Assembly: GCA_030834095.1 (NCBI GenBank)
Contig: JAURGA010000014.1
Location: forward strand, 1-36,952
DNA length: 36,952 bases
Direction: 5' to 3'
Source: Candidatus Nanopelagicales bacterium
Lineage (GTDB): Bacteria; Actinomycetota; Actinomycetes; Nanopelagicales; Nanopelagicaceae
Positions within the stretch are counted from its first letter, which is position 1, and each line of letters starts with the position of its first letter. Below, piece after piece: positions 24,337-32,985 of this stretch. The translations under genes and the position numbers were made by a program. The notes beneath the pieces are model-generated. The model was not told the origin of the DNA, searched no databases, and worked only from the letters and a program-made list of their open reading frames with translations.

Positions 24337-26300
24337 TAGGCATGCCATCTCTGAGTTGAAAGTCCATCTTCATAATCTTTACGGATCGCAGCAACCCAAG
24401 GTTGGGTTGAAACTTCAGCTGGAGCAACATCCCACCAGACATTTGATGCCGGAAGATTTGCATGTTGAATTGTCGGAACCACGATTACAACTGGGCCCTT
24501 AATTGTGCGGGCATCGCTTAGTGCCTTGCGAATTTCAGTTGGTGTTGTTGCATAAATTGCCTTGGCGCCAATGCCTTCAGACATCTTTATTAAATCGATA
24601 TTTAAGTAATCGCCTTCAAGTCTTGGTGCAGTTCCCTTAAGGCTTCCGGCTTCAGATACTGAAGGACCATCTTGGCGATATCTAAATTCATTTCCGAAGT
24701 GATTACCGACGCGCCACATCTGTAATCTGCGGATAACTTGGTAACCATGATTTTCAGAGACAACAACTGTCATGTTAATGCCCTCTTGCGCGGCTGTAAC
24801 TAATTCAGTTGGGGCCATTACAAATGTTCCATCACCAATAAAGACAAGAACTCGCTTTGCTTGGTCAGGTGTTGCGAGTCTGACACCGATTCCTGCAGGA
24901 ATTTCATAACCCATGCAAGAGAATCCAAATTCTAGATGTGCAAACTTACCCTTTGTGGCATCCCAGGCTTTCTGAATATCGCCAGGTGCGCCGCCCGCCG
25001 CAGCAATAATTACATCACCGCTCTTTGCAGTTTCATTCATCAGACCAATCAACTGGCCTTGAGTAATCACTGCATTTGTTACGGGTGAATCCGGAAGAGT
25101 CTTCTTATCGAAGACTACATCTGGATTGATTGCATCTGCCAATTGTTTAGCCCAGATTTTTACTCCAGTAGAAATCTTGGTGGCCCAATCAGATGGGACT
25201 TTGTAGCCAGCAACAGCTTCAGTTAGAGCAACCAATGAGAGCTTTGCATCTCCCAAAATTGCTACTGCGCCCTGCTTGATTGCATCATGTTCTTTGATAT
25301 TGATTGATGCAAACTTAACATCTGGATTTTGGAACATTGATTGCGATCCTGTTGCAAAATCAGTTAAACGAGTTCCGATTGAAATAATTAAATCTGCTTC
25401 AGCAACTAACTTATTTGTTTCTGGTGAGCCCTCAAGACCAAGGCCCATTAGATGCCAGTCCCCTGGGTTTTGAATTGCACCCTTGCCGCCAAAGGTTTCG
25501 GCTACCGGGATACCGGTTGCATTTGCAAAAGCTTCGAGCTCTGCAGTTGCAGAAGAGTAGTTAATTCCACCACCAGCAATAATTAGAGGCTTCTTTGCGA
25601 CCTTAATCATCTTTGCAACTTGACCAATATCTTCGCGGTCAGGAATTGCGCGACGAATCTTCCAAACACGTTCTTCAAAGAATTCTTTAGGAAAATCAAA
25701 GGCATGCGATTGCACATCTTGTGGCAGCGCTAAAACAACTGCGCCAGTTTCGGCAGGATTTGCTAAAACTCTAAAGGCATTTGGAAGCGAATATAGAAGT
25801 TGTTCTGGACGAGTAATGCGATCAAAGAATTTTGCTATTGGGCGGAAGGCATCATTAACTGAAATATCTGGACCAAGTGGATGTTCTAGTTGTTGCAGGA
25901 CCGGTCCTTGGCGACGAGTTGTGTACGAATCACCTGGAAGCAATAGAACTGGCAAGTGATTTACAGTTGCAAGACCAGCAGCAGTCACCATATTAAGTGC
26001 GCCGGGCCCAATTGATGCAGTTACTGCAAACGTTTGGGTGCGATTTGTTGCTTTTGCAAAACCAATAGCAGCATGTGTCAGGCCTTGTTCATTGCGACCT
26101 TGCACAAAGGGAAGAATGTCATTGTATTGATCAAGTGCTTGGCCAAGTCCGGCAACGTTTCCGTGTCCAAAGATTCCCATCGCAGCAGGAATGAAACGAC
26201 GTTTAACTCCATCAGCAACCGTGTGCTGGGCGGCAATAAAGCGAATAACTGCTTGCCCAACAGTCAGCCTCTCAGTTGGCCCGTAATTTGGATTTGTCAT
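24336..26300 (-). CDS. iolD: 3D-(3,5/4)-Trihydroxycyclohexane-1,2-dione hydrolase (ThDP enzyme)
   Basis: 654 residues, the usual IolD length. It hydrolyses the cyclic dione to 5-deoxy-D-glucuronate, opening the inositol ring. The ThDP-dependent architecture is clear: Glu71 (GRNEQGLTHAAIGFA) activates the cofactor, a central domain lies at about 230-370, and the C-terminal ThDP/Mg motif starts GDGTF (489-493) and ends near ENHGYQ. The tail WRVGNHFGNEFRYR is typical for IolD. ATG has a strong AAGGAG ribosome-binding site 8 nt upstream. It follows the aldehyde dehydrogenase by 15 nt and overlaps the aldolase gene. Confidence 0.92.
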   Translation of the reverse strand: MTNPNYGPTERLTVGQAVIRFIAAQHTVADGVKRRFIPAAMGIFGHGNVAGLGQALDQYNDILPFVQGRNEQGLTHAAIGFAKATNRTQTFAVTASIGPGALNMVTAAGLATVNHLPVLLLPGDSYTTRRQGPVLQQLEHPLGPDISVNDAFRPIAKFFDRITRPEQLLYSLPNAFRVLANPAETGAVVLALPQDVQSHAFDFPKEFFEERVWKIRRAIPDREDIGQVAKMIKVAKKPLIIAGGGINYSSATAELEAFANATGIPVAETFGGKGAIQNPGDWHLMGLGLEGSPETNKLVAEADLIISIGTRLTDFATGSQSMFQNPDVKFASINIKEHDAIKQGAVAILGDAKLSLVALTEAVAGYKVPSDWATKISTGVKIWAKQLADAINPDVVFDKKTLPDSPVTNAVITQGQLIGLMNETAKSGDVIIAAAGGAPGDIQKAWDATKGKFAHLEFGFSCMGYEIPAGIGVRLATPDQAKRVLVFIGDGTFVMAPTELVTAAQEGINMTVVVSENHGYQVIRRLQMWRVGNHFGNEFRYRQDGPSVSEAGSLKGTAPRLEGDYLNIDLIKMSEGIGAKAIYATTPTEIRKALSDARTIKGPVVIVVPTIQHANLPASNVWWDVAPAEVSTQPWVAAIRKDYEDGLSTQRWHA

Positions 26301-26315
26301 TTCATACTCCTTTTT

Positions 26316-27707
26316 CTACTGCCAGCTACGCCCGTGAAGGATTATGGTTTTTTCTTCAGTCATTTCATTTACGGTTGAGCGAACGCCCTCTTTACCGATT
26401 CCACTTGATTTGAGTCCACCGTATGGCATCAAATCTGCGCGCCACAATGGTGTCCAATTTATGTGAATGCTTCCGGCATCAAGTTCGCGAGCAGCTTGAA
26501 TTGAGGTATCCATATTCTTAGTGAATACGCCTGCGCCCAAGCCGTAAGGTGAGTCATTCGCGATTGAAATCGCATCTGTAATTCCAGTTGTTGAACTCAC
26601 TGCAATAGCAGGCCCAAATAATTCATCTTGTGCAAAAGCAGATTTTGGATTGACGCCACAAACGATTGCTGGCATAACAATTGCACCAGTTCTTGCGCCA
26701 CCTGTTAATAGCGTTGCACCTTCACCTACCGCTGTCGCAATTGATTTTTCAACACGGATAGCTTCTTTCTCTGAAATCAAAGTTCCAACTTTAGTATCTG
26801 CACTCTTTGGATCGCCAACCTTAATTGCTTCAACTCTTGGCTTAAGTGCATCCAAGAAATTAGCCATAACTTTCTCATGAACGATAACTCGTTGAACCGA
26901 GATACAAACCTGTCCCGCATTTATATAACCACCAAGTGCAACCGCATCTGCTGCATATTCAATATCAGCATCATCCATAACAATTACAGGACAGGAAGAA
27001 CCAAGTTCGAGTGACAATTTCTTGGCACCGGCAATAGATGCGATATGAGTGCCAGTAACAGTTGAACCTGTAAAGGAAACTTTTCGAACTCTTGGATCAG
27101 AAACTAAAGCATCCCCGAGAACTGAACCTGAACCAGTTATCACTTGCAGAACGCCGTCTGGCAGCCCCGCTTCCTTCAAATATTTTGCAATTGCAAATGC
27201 GGTAAGTGGAGTAGTTCGTGCTGGCTTTAGAATAACCGCATTTCCTACGGCAAGGGCTGGTCCGATTTTGTGAAGAACCAATAAACCTGGGTAATTGAAA
27301 GGACTGATTGCAACGACTACACCAACTGGTTGGCGAAGTGTAAAACCTAATTTGTCGAGACCGGTTCCCTTATTTGCATCAAGTGGAAGGGTTGAGCCAT
27401 AGAGTTGAGACCCTTCGAATGAAGATAGTCGGAAAATTTCACCACATCTAGATGCTTCAGCTCGCGCTTCAACAAGACTTTTACCAGTTTCGCCAGAAAT
27501 AATCTGAGCTAGCTCTTCAATGTTTTCTTCAGCGATCGTTGCAGCCTTCAAGATAATTGCGCTGCGCACATGGGCTGGAGTATTGCGCCAGAGCTTGGCA
27601 CCTACCTCGGCACGAGCTAGATATCCATCTACATCTTTGAGCGAAGCTACGGGCACCTGACCAATAACTGATCCGTCAAATGGCGATTTAATATCTTCAA
27701 GGGTCAT
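26316..27707 (-). CDS. Aldehyde dehydrogenase, CoA-independent type, in the inositol operon
   Basis: 463 residues, NAD(P)-dependent ALDH. Catalytic Cys268 (NAGQVCIS), general base Glu234 (LSLELGSS), Asn138 (ISPFNYP) and Lys161 (LKPAR) are present. The usual ALDH of inositol operons is IolA/MmsA, which makes acetyl-CoA from malonate semialdehyde, carries a GGKNH-type motif and lacks the Glu base. This protein keeps the Glu, so it is expected to release a free acid. It may therefore oxidise malonate semialdehyde to malonate, or another aldehyde such as glyceraldehyde or lactaldehyde. The start directly abuts the LacI stop. Confidence 0.8.
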   Translation of the reverse strand: MTLEDIKSPFDGSVIGQVPVASLKDVDGYLARAEVGAKLWRNTPAHVRSAIILKAATIAEENIEELAQIISGETGKSLVEARAEASRCGEIFRLSSFEGSQLYGSTLPLDANKGTGLDKLGFTLRQPVGVVVAISPFNYPGLLVLHKIGPALAVGNAVILKPARTTPLTAFAIAKYLKEAGLPDGVLQVITGSGSVLGDALVSDPRVRKVSFTGSTVTGTHIASIAGAKKLSLELGSSCPVIVMDDADIEYAADAVALGGYINAGQVCISVQRVIVHEKVMANFLDALKPRVEAIKVGDPKSADTKVGTLISEKEAIRVEKSIATAVGEGATLLTGGARTGAIVMPAIVCGVNPKSAFAQDELFGPAIAVSSTTGITDAISIANDSPYGLGAGVFTKNMDTSIQAARELDAGSIHINWTPLWRADLMPYGGLKSSGIGKEGVRSTVNEMTEEKTIILHGRSWQ

Positions 27708-28727
27708 TTAATTATTCCTTACTAGTGATTTGGAAGAATTTCTTACGATTAACTTTGGTTCCATTAAATAAGTCTTTGCTCTTTCAGCTTTATCATTCTT
27801 AAGCAATAACTGAGCTGCTTTATCTGCAATCTCAGTATTTCCGGGATCGACAGATGTTAAGGAAATTTGACGCAAGTCCGCTAGAAAAGTGTTGTCATAT
27901 CCAGTTATTGCGACAGTGCCATCAGTTGCACCCTGCGCCCCGATTGCCAGCAGATCATTAAATGCAGTGATTGCAGTTGGTGGAGTTTGCGAATTCATCA
28001 ACCTTGCGGCTGCCTCGAATCCATCGATCTCAGTCGCACTCTTTGCAAACTCAACGCTTATAAATCTAGCCAATCCTTTCTCTTTCATCACCGACTCATA
28101 GGCACCTCTGCGACTCTTTGATACGTCTCCAGCATCAACAGAGATATGAGAAATCTTCTGATGTCCGTTTTCAATAAGGTGTTCAATCAAGAGGCGCATT
28201 CCTATTTCGTCATTTGAACGTACTGTCGTTGCACGCGCAATATCTTTTGAGATTGCACTTGCGATAACAATATCAACACTCTCAGGTAAAGAGGCGAGGC
28301 GATGAAGATCTGGAATCGACCCAACTACTAAAACACTTTTTGGACGTAGATCTATTAGCGCACTTACAGTTTTAGAATCAAGAATTTGTTCGCCTTGCGA
28401 ATTAAAAAGCATGGCAGATGTCATGAAGCTGTATTCACCTTCGGCCTCAAGAGCTATACGCACCTGATCAACAATTTGGGCAAAGAGTGGGTTATGTAAA
28501 TCGGCCACCAAAATTCCGATAAAAGTTCCGGTTTCAGTTGCAAGTGATCGCGCTAAAAAGCTAGGAGAAAAACCGAGTTCGTCAGCAGCCTTCAACACCA
28601 ATTCTTTTCGATAACTACTGACAGTTTGTGGAGCAGAAAAAACAAGTGAAACTAGAGATTTTGATACGCCAGCTTTTGCAGCAACATCTCTAATAGTTGG
28701 ACGCTTGGTTCTGGCTGTTGTGCTCAT
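27708..28727 (-). CDS. LacI-family transcription regulator
   Basis: 339 residues. The N-terminal helix-turn-helix (PTIRDVAAKAGVSKSLVS, about 10-27) and the hinge region (FSPSFLARSLATE) are followed by a periplasmic-binding-like sensor domain (about 65-330, starting TFIGILVADLHNPLFAQ). It is embedded in the operon, overlapping the SDR gene by 4 nt and abutting the ALDH gene, so it is probably autoregulated and controls inositol genes. A palindrome with a central CG at 29754-29767 in the divergent iolB/SDR control region is a good candidate operator. The effector is likely an inositol-pathway intermediate; this is inference. Confidence 0.88.
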   Translation of the reverse strand: MSTTARTKRPTIRDVAAKAGVSKSLVSLVFSAPQTVSSYRKELVLKAADELGFSPSFLARSLATETGTFIGILVADLHNPLFAQIVDQVRIALEAEGEYSFMTSAMLFNSQGEQILDSKTVSALIDLRPKSVLVVGSIPDLHRLASLPESVDIVIASAISKDIARATTVRSNDEIGMRLLIEHLIENGHQKISHISVDAGDVSKSRRGAYESVMKEKGLARFISVEFAKSATEIDGFEAAARLMNSQTPPTAITAFNDLLAIGAQGATDGTVAITGYDNTFLADLRQISLTSVDPGNTEIADKAAQLLLKNDKAERAKTYLMEPKLIVRNSSKSLVRNN

Positions 28728-29695
28728 GCACGGACCTCTGGCTTAGTAATCGCAGTTATCTTTCCGGTATCAATCTCGGTTCGTAGCGCAATTAATAATT
28801 CGCGAAGTGAGGTTGGCCCAAGGCCTAATACTTTTTTAGTCAAAACATTCGATAGCGAAGTATCTACTGGCACTTGTCCCGGGAATTGATCTTCGACTGA
28901 AGGTGGGGCTTCACGTAGTAAAGTTGCATCAAGCTCAAAGATTTCGCAGATCAGTCTTGCGTAATCCATTCTTGAAATTGCATCATCGCCAACTAGATGA
29001 AAGGTGCCATGAACTTTGCGCGAGACAATCCGCTCTACCTGTGCGCCTATTTCAGAGGCCAGAGAAGGTGCAGTCACTTTATTAACTAGGTCTCCACCAA
29101 ACACTGTAAAGGTCTTTCCTGCCTTCAAATCTGCAACTAAAGCGGATGCAAAATATCCGAATCCAACATCTTGAGTTCTTGGGCCAACTTCCAAAGTCTG
29201 ATGAATTCCCATGACCCCATCGACTCTGGCAATCACACCGGTATCAGGAGCAAGATCGCGAATTACTTGTTCGCCTAAAGATTTTAAGACACCGTAGAAA
29301 TTAACTGGATTTCCAGTATCGCTCTCAAGTGCCATATGGCCGGTGCCATCCATAACCCAGCCGGTTGAAATATAAATAATTTGTGCGCCATTTTTATTTG
29401 CAACATGAGTTACTCGTTGAGTTAGACCAACAAATGAGTCGTAGGCATATTCCCGATTTTGTTGCAGTTTATTAAAATCATTTGCGATACCGCTATGAAC
29501 TATTGCAACGCAGCCTTTTGTAGCTTCAGTTATTGAAGAGACGCTTGATAAATCAGTAACCGTTGTCTTCCAGGGCAATTCTTTTTCTGGTTGGCTTCGA
29601 ACTAAGCCAATAACCTCGTGTCCAGCAGCAAGCAACATATTTGCAATGTTGCCTCCGACGAATCCATTGGATCCGGTCACTGCAATCTTGGACAT
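28724..29695 (-). CDS. NAD-dependent epimerase/reductase (extended SDR)
   Basis: 323 residues, extended short-chain dehydrogenase. The cofactor motif is TGSNGFVGG (7-15) and the active site is STGWVMDG (110-117) with Tyr134 and Lys138 (NFYGVLK). The C-terminal half resembles RmlD-type sugar-nucleotide reductases and NAD-epimerases. It is the promoter-proximal gene of the minus-strand operon, in front of the LacI regulator. In a catabolic operon it more likely acts on a free sugar, lactone or inositol derivative than on a sugar nucleotide. No leaderless hexamer or strong ribosome-binding site is apparent before its ATG. Confidence 0.75.
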   Translation of the reverse strand: MSKIAVTGSNGFVGGNIANMLLAAGHEVIGLVRSQPEKELPWKTTVTDLSSVSSITEATKGCVAIVHSGIANDFNKLQQNREYAYDSFVGLTQRVTHVANKNGAQIIYISTGWVMDGTGHMALESDTGNPVNFYGVLKSLGEQVIRDLAPDTGVIARVDGVMGIHQTLEVGPRTQDVGFGYFASALVADLKAGKTFTVFGGDLVNKVTAPSLASEIGAQVERIVSRKVHGTFHLVGDDAISRMDYARLICEIFELDATLLREAPPSVEDQFPGQVPVDTSLSNVLTKKVLGLGPTSLRELLIALRTEIDTGKITAITKPEVRA

Positions 29696-29753
29696 TTTGA
29701 TGAACCCGATTCCCCTAGTTTTCCCTATTTATTCCTGCGCTCCCCTGATATGG

Positions 29754-29767
29754 TTGGACCGCTCCAA
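29754..29767. promoter_or_regulatory. Candidate LacI-type operator between iolB and the SDR gene
   Basis: TTGGA-CCGC-TCCAA is a palindrome centred on CG, with only the 29759/29762 pair mismatched, the layout expected for LacI/GalR-family operators. It sits in the 116-bp divergent control region and would let one repressor control both iolB and the minus-strand operon. Confidence 0.45.
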
Positions 29768-29811
29768 AACAATAGCCGCAATAAGAGATTGATTCAAGAG
29801 AGAATTTGCCC

Positions 29812-30711
29812 ATGAGTGAACCCCGCTACTTCTACAAAAAGGGCGAGCTGGCCAACGGCGATTGGGATGTAATCGTCAACGACAAGCTTCCTGGTTGGAA
29901 GCACACTGGCACTCGAGTCGCCACCCTTTCGCCTGGCAAAACTTTTGAAATCGCAGCAGACAAAGTTGAGCGCTTGATCTGGCCACTCGAAGGCGAAGGC
30001 ATTGTTGTTGATTATGTTGTAAATGGTGAAAGAAAAGACCAGAAGTTATTGGGACGTAAAACTGTCTTCAGCGGTCCAACTGATGTTCTATACCTCTCGA
30101 TTGATACTTCAATAAAGATTTCTGGCGCTGGTCGATTCATTATCGCCGAAGCACCAGCGAAAAATTCTTTTCCAGATAAATATATTCCAGCAAAGAGTGT
30201 GCCCGTTTTTACTCGCGGCGCAGGCCCAGCATCAAGACAGGTTCATAACTTTGGTGATCCATCCGAACTTGCGGCTGATCGCTTTATTGTTGTTGAAATT
30301 ATTGTTCCTGCCGGAAATTGGTCGGGCTCGCCTGCCCACAAACATGACACCTATATTCCTGGAGTTGAATCAAACTTAGAAGAAATTTATTACTTCGAAG
30401 CCGCAGTGAGTAAGAATTTACCAACGCAAGAAAGTGCGGATCCGGTTGGATTTTTTAGTGGACGCGCATCTGATGAACGTGAATATGAATTAACCACCGA
30501 AGTTAAAAGTGGCGATGTTGTTCTTGTTCCCCACGGTTGGCATGGTCCAGTTATGGCACAACCTGGCTATGATCTTTATTTTATGAATGTAATGGCCGGA
30601 CCAGATCCAGACCGCTCGTGGAATGTAACTGACGACCCAACACAAGGATGGATTCGCAAAACCTGGAACGAAAAAGATATCGACCCGAGGCTGCCTTATC
30701 TAAATAATTAA
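29812..30711 (+). CDS. iolB: 5-Deoxy-glucuronate isomerase
   Basis: 299 residues from the ATG at 29812, which has AAGAGAG about 9 nt upstream; an in-frame TTG at 29806 was rejected. IolB isomerises 5-deoxy-D-glucuronate to 2-deoxy-5-keto-D-gluconate. It is a bicupin, and the family signature is clear: PAGNWSGSPAHKHD, LEEIYYFEA, GDVVLVPHGWHGPV and DLYFMNVMAGP. The C-terminus WNVTDDPTQGWI is typical. It is divergent from the operon with iolE and iolD. Its stop overlaps the convergent oxidoreductase stop by 4 bp. Confidence 0.92.
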   Translation: MSEPRYFYKKGELANGDWDVIVNDKLPGWKHTGTRVATLSPGKTFEIAADKVERLIWPLEGEGIVVDYVVNGERKDQKLLGRKTVFSGPTDVLYLSIDTSIKISGAGRFIIAEAPAKNSFPDKYIPAKSVPVFTRGAGPASRQVHNFGDPSELAADRFIVVEIIVPAGNWSGSPAHKHDTYIPGVESNLEEIYYFEAAVSKNLPTQESADPVGFFSGRASDEREYELTTEVKSGDVVLVPHGWHGPVMAQPGYDLYFMNVMAGPDPDRSWNVTDDPTQGWIRKTWNEKDIDPRLPYLNN

Positions 30712-31673
30712 GGACGGCCCATCTTTGCGAAGATGGTATCGAAGAACTTAGCGAATTTAAGTGATTGCTCCATCGGCATCAACCAATCGTTTCCACCACG
30801 AACTACGCGAGCAAATGCATCAGACATCAATTGATATGGATCGCAGGCTTCAAAGCGTTCGATTCGAGCCTTGCCATCAACTGTAATTTCTAGCGTGCTT
30901 GGACTGTTATGCGAATTAAAGGAGTCATTTCCGCCAGTGCGAAGTTCGCCCTTTGTTCCTTCGACGATGAACCAATGAGTTACTTGAATATTGTCAGAGG
31001 CTACGGTCTCGGCAACAGCGCCACCAATGTTGAAGTTAACGCGAGTTGTTTCATCAGTTCCTGCTTTGTGCCAGATAACTTTCACATCAATATCTGAAAC
31101 ATCAGCGAAGTCCATTGCCCAAAGTGGCGCAACGGTTGAGTAAGGTCCAAGGTCATAAAGAATTCCGCCACCTAGAGCTGGATCGAGGCGAATGTTTCCT
31201 TCATCAAGTCCATCGTAAGTAAAGGCAGTTCTAATGCGAGTTATCTTTCCAAGTTCTCCGGAAGCAATAATCTCTCTGATGCGTTGGCTGCGTGGGTGCC
31301 AACGATTCCAGCTTGCTTCAACAAAAATTCGTTTCGTCTCTTCAGATACCGCAATCGCCTCAGCAACTTCAGCTGCATTCATGCCGAGAGGCTTCTCGCA
31401 GAGCACATGCTTTCCGGTCCGCATCGCTTTAATTGCTAGCGGCAAGTGAAGTGAGTTTGGAAGCGAGATATAAACCGCTTCGACTTTCGGGTCAGCTAGA
31501 AGTTCGTCATAGCTGGTGTAAACAACTCCGTTTGGTGAAATTGTGAGGGCTTTTGTCTTATCGCGTGAAGCAACCGCGTAGATTTCGCCAACATTTGATT
31601 TAGAAATTGCAGGATATAAAGCCCGCTTTGCAATTCCACCGGCACCGATAAATCCCCAACGTAATTTCTCCAT
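30708..31673 (-). CDS. Gfo/Idh/MocA oxidoreductase 4 (GFOR/dihydrodiol dehydrogenase-like)
   Basis: 321 residues. The Rossmann motif is GAGGIA (10-15), Lys94 lies in CEKPLG (92-97), and the third motif reads LGGGILYDLGPYST with Asp174 and Tyr178. A Tyr instead of His at this position, and VEASWNRWHPR (118-128), place it nearer to glucose-fructose oxidoreductase and dihydrodiol dehydrogenases than to IolG. The substrate is not assignable; xylose, glucose or an inositol derivative are possible. It has its own leaderless promoter hexamer (TAGGAT, 6 nt before ATG), so it need not share regulation with iolB, with which it is convergent. Confidence 0.75.
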   Translation of the reverse strand: MEKLRWGFIGAGGIAKRALYPAISKSNVGEIYAVASRDKTKALTISPNGVVYTSYDELLADPKVEAVYISLPNSLHLPLAIKAMRTGKHVLCEKPLGMNAAEVAEAIAVSEETKRIFVEASWNRWHPRSQRIREIIASGELGKITRIRTAFTYDGLDEGNIRLDPALGGGILYDLGPYSTVAPLWAMDFADVSDIDVKVIWHKAGTDETTRVNFNIGGAVAETVASDNIQVTHWFIVEGTKGELRTGGNDSFNSHNSPSTLEITVDGKARIERFEACDPYQLMSDAFARVVRGGNDWLMPMEQSLKFAKFFDTIFAKMGRP

Positions 31674-31679
31674 TTTTGA

Positions 31680-31685
31680 ATCCTA
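31680..31685 (-). promoter_or_regulatory. -10 element (TAGGAT) of a leaderless promoter for oxidoreductase 4
   Basis: On the minus strand TAGGAT is followed by TCAAAA and ATG, 6-nt spacing, with no Shine-Dalgarno sequence. Confidence 0.55.
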
Positions 31686-31706
31686 TCCCAGTGTTTACAT
31701 TTATGG

Positions 31707-32936
31707 CTAGTGGTTTATCAATTTAACATGCGATGGATTTAGCTCTTCAAGTGAACAGACTCCAAGAAGTTTCATGGTGCGAACCATTTGGGTGCGAAGG
31801 ATTTCTAAACTGCGATCGACGCCTTCTTTGCCGCCGGCCATCAGTCCATACAGATATGCACGACCAATCCAAGTGAAATTAGCGCCAGCAGCAATACAGG
31901 CAACAACATCTGCGCCATGCATGATTCCGGTATCGGCATGTATTTCAAATTTCTTACCAAGGGCTTTACGAGCTTCAGGAATCAATAAATATGGCACTGG
32001 GGCACGATCTAATTGTCGGCCTCCGTGATTTGAAAGCGAGATTGCATCTGCACCAGCCTTTTGTGCAAGCACAGCATCATCAATATTTTGGATTCCTTTT
32101 ACCAAGAGATTTCCATCCCATTGTTTGCGAATCCACTTTAAATCTTCAAAGGTAACTGTCGGGTCAAACATCGAATCAAGAAGTTCAGCAACTGTGCCCT
32201 TCCAGCTATCAAGTGAGGCAAATTTGAGTGAATCTGTGGTCAAGAAATTGAGCCACCAAGCAGGCCTTGGCAGTGCATTTAAAATCGTTTTTGAAGTTAG
32301 TGATGGTGGAATTGTCATTCCATTTCGAACATCACGAAGCCTAGCGCCAGCTACTGGAACATCAACGGTAAGGACCAAAGTGTCAAAACCTGCGGCCTTT
32401 GCTCTATCAACTAGCGCCATTGAACGATCGCGATCTTTCCACATATATAACTGGAACCAGTTGCGGCCATCAGGTGCAATTCTTGCTACATCTTCAATTG
32501 ATCGGGTTCCCATAGTTGAAAGTGTGTAAGGAATTCCAGCATCACGAGCTGCGGTTGCACCGGCATATTCGCCTTCGGTCTGCATCATTCGAGTAAATCC
32601 GGTGGGTGCAATTCCGATTGGCATGGACATTGTTTGTCCGAGCATTTTTACTGAAATATCAACTAATGAAACATCACGCAGAATTCTTGGTTGGAATTCG
32701 ACTCTTTCAAATGTAGAGCGTGCGCGAGTTAAACTCGATTCGGAATCAGCGCCACCATCCGTGTAATCAAATGGTGCCTGTGGTGTCCGACGCTTAGCAA
32801 TATCTCGTAAATCATAAATTGTTAAGGCTCTAGATAATCTACGCTTTCGGCCATCAAAAATAGGTTTCCGGAAACGCATTAATGCGGCCAGCTCTTTGAT
32901 TCCAGGAAAGCGTCGCTTCACTTTTAATTGGCCCAT
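31707..32936 (-). CDS. FMN-dependent L-2-hydroxyacid dehydrogenase (LldD/glycolate oxidase family)
   Basis: 409 residues, (beta/alpha)8 flavoenzyme that oxidises an L-2-hydroxyacid to a 2-oxoacid. Active-site residues are present: Tyr58 (FDYTDGGAD), PTG (111-113), Lys280 (LLVKGI), and His304/Arg307 in SNHGGRQLD. Actinobacterial members of this length are usually L-lactate dehydrogenases (LldD-like) or mycofactocin-associated MftD; no mycofactocin genes are visible here. The start codon is 6 nt after TAGTAT (leaderless). It is divergent from the UxaA-like genes. Substrate could be lactate, glycolate or a sugar-derived hydroxyacid. Confidence 0.85.
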   Translation of the reverse strand: MGQLKVKRRFPGIKELAALMRFRKPIFDGRKRRLSRALTIYDLRDIAKRRTPQAPFDYTDGGADSESSLTRARSTFERVEFQPRILRDVSLVDISVKMLGQTMSMPIGIAPTGFTRMMQTEGEYAGATAARDAGIPYTLSTMGTRSIEDVARIAPDGRNWFQLYMWKDRDRSMALVDRAKAAGFDTLVLTVDVPVAGARLRDVRNGMTIPPSLTSKTILNALPRPAWWLNFLTTDSLKFASLDSWKGTVAELLDSMFDPTVTFEDLKWIRKQWDGNLLVKGIQNIDDAVLAQKAGADAISLSNHGGRQLDRAPVPYLLIPEARKALGKKFEIHADTGIMHGADVVACIAAGANFTWIGRAYLYGLMAGGKEGVDRSLEILRTQMVRTMKLLGVCSLEELNPSHVKLINH

Positions 32937-32942
32937 AGGAAA

Positions 32943-32948
32943 ATACTA
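32943..32948 (-). promoter_or_regulatory. -10 element (TAGTAT) of a leaderless promoter for the hydroxyacid dehydrogenase
   Basis: On the minus strand TAGTAT is followed by TTTCCT and ATG, with a 6-nt spacing and no Shine-Dalgarno sequence. It lies in the short region divergent from the UxaA-like genes. Confidence 0.6.
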
Positions 32949-32985
32949 CACATCTGATTTGGCTCGAGATATGCTTCGAATCCTC

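Noticed and set aside
32896-32985. Upstream extension of the SAF-domain gene
   Set aside because: The added residues have no similarity to the family, overlap the divergent dehydrogenase gene, and UxaA-type SAF proteins start near the LNELDN motif.
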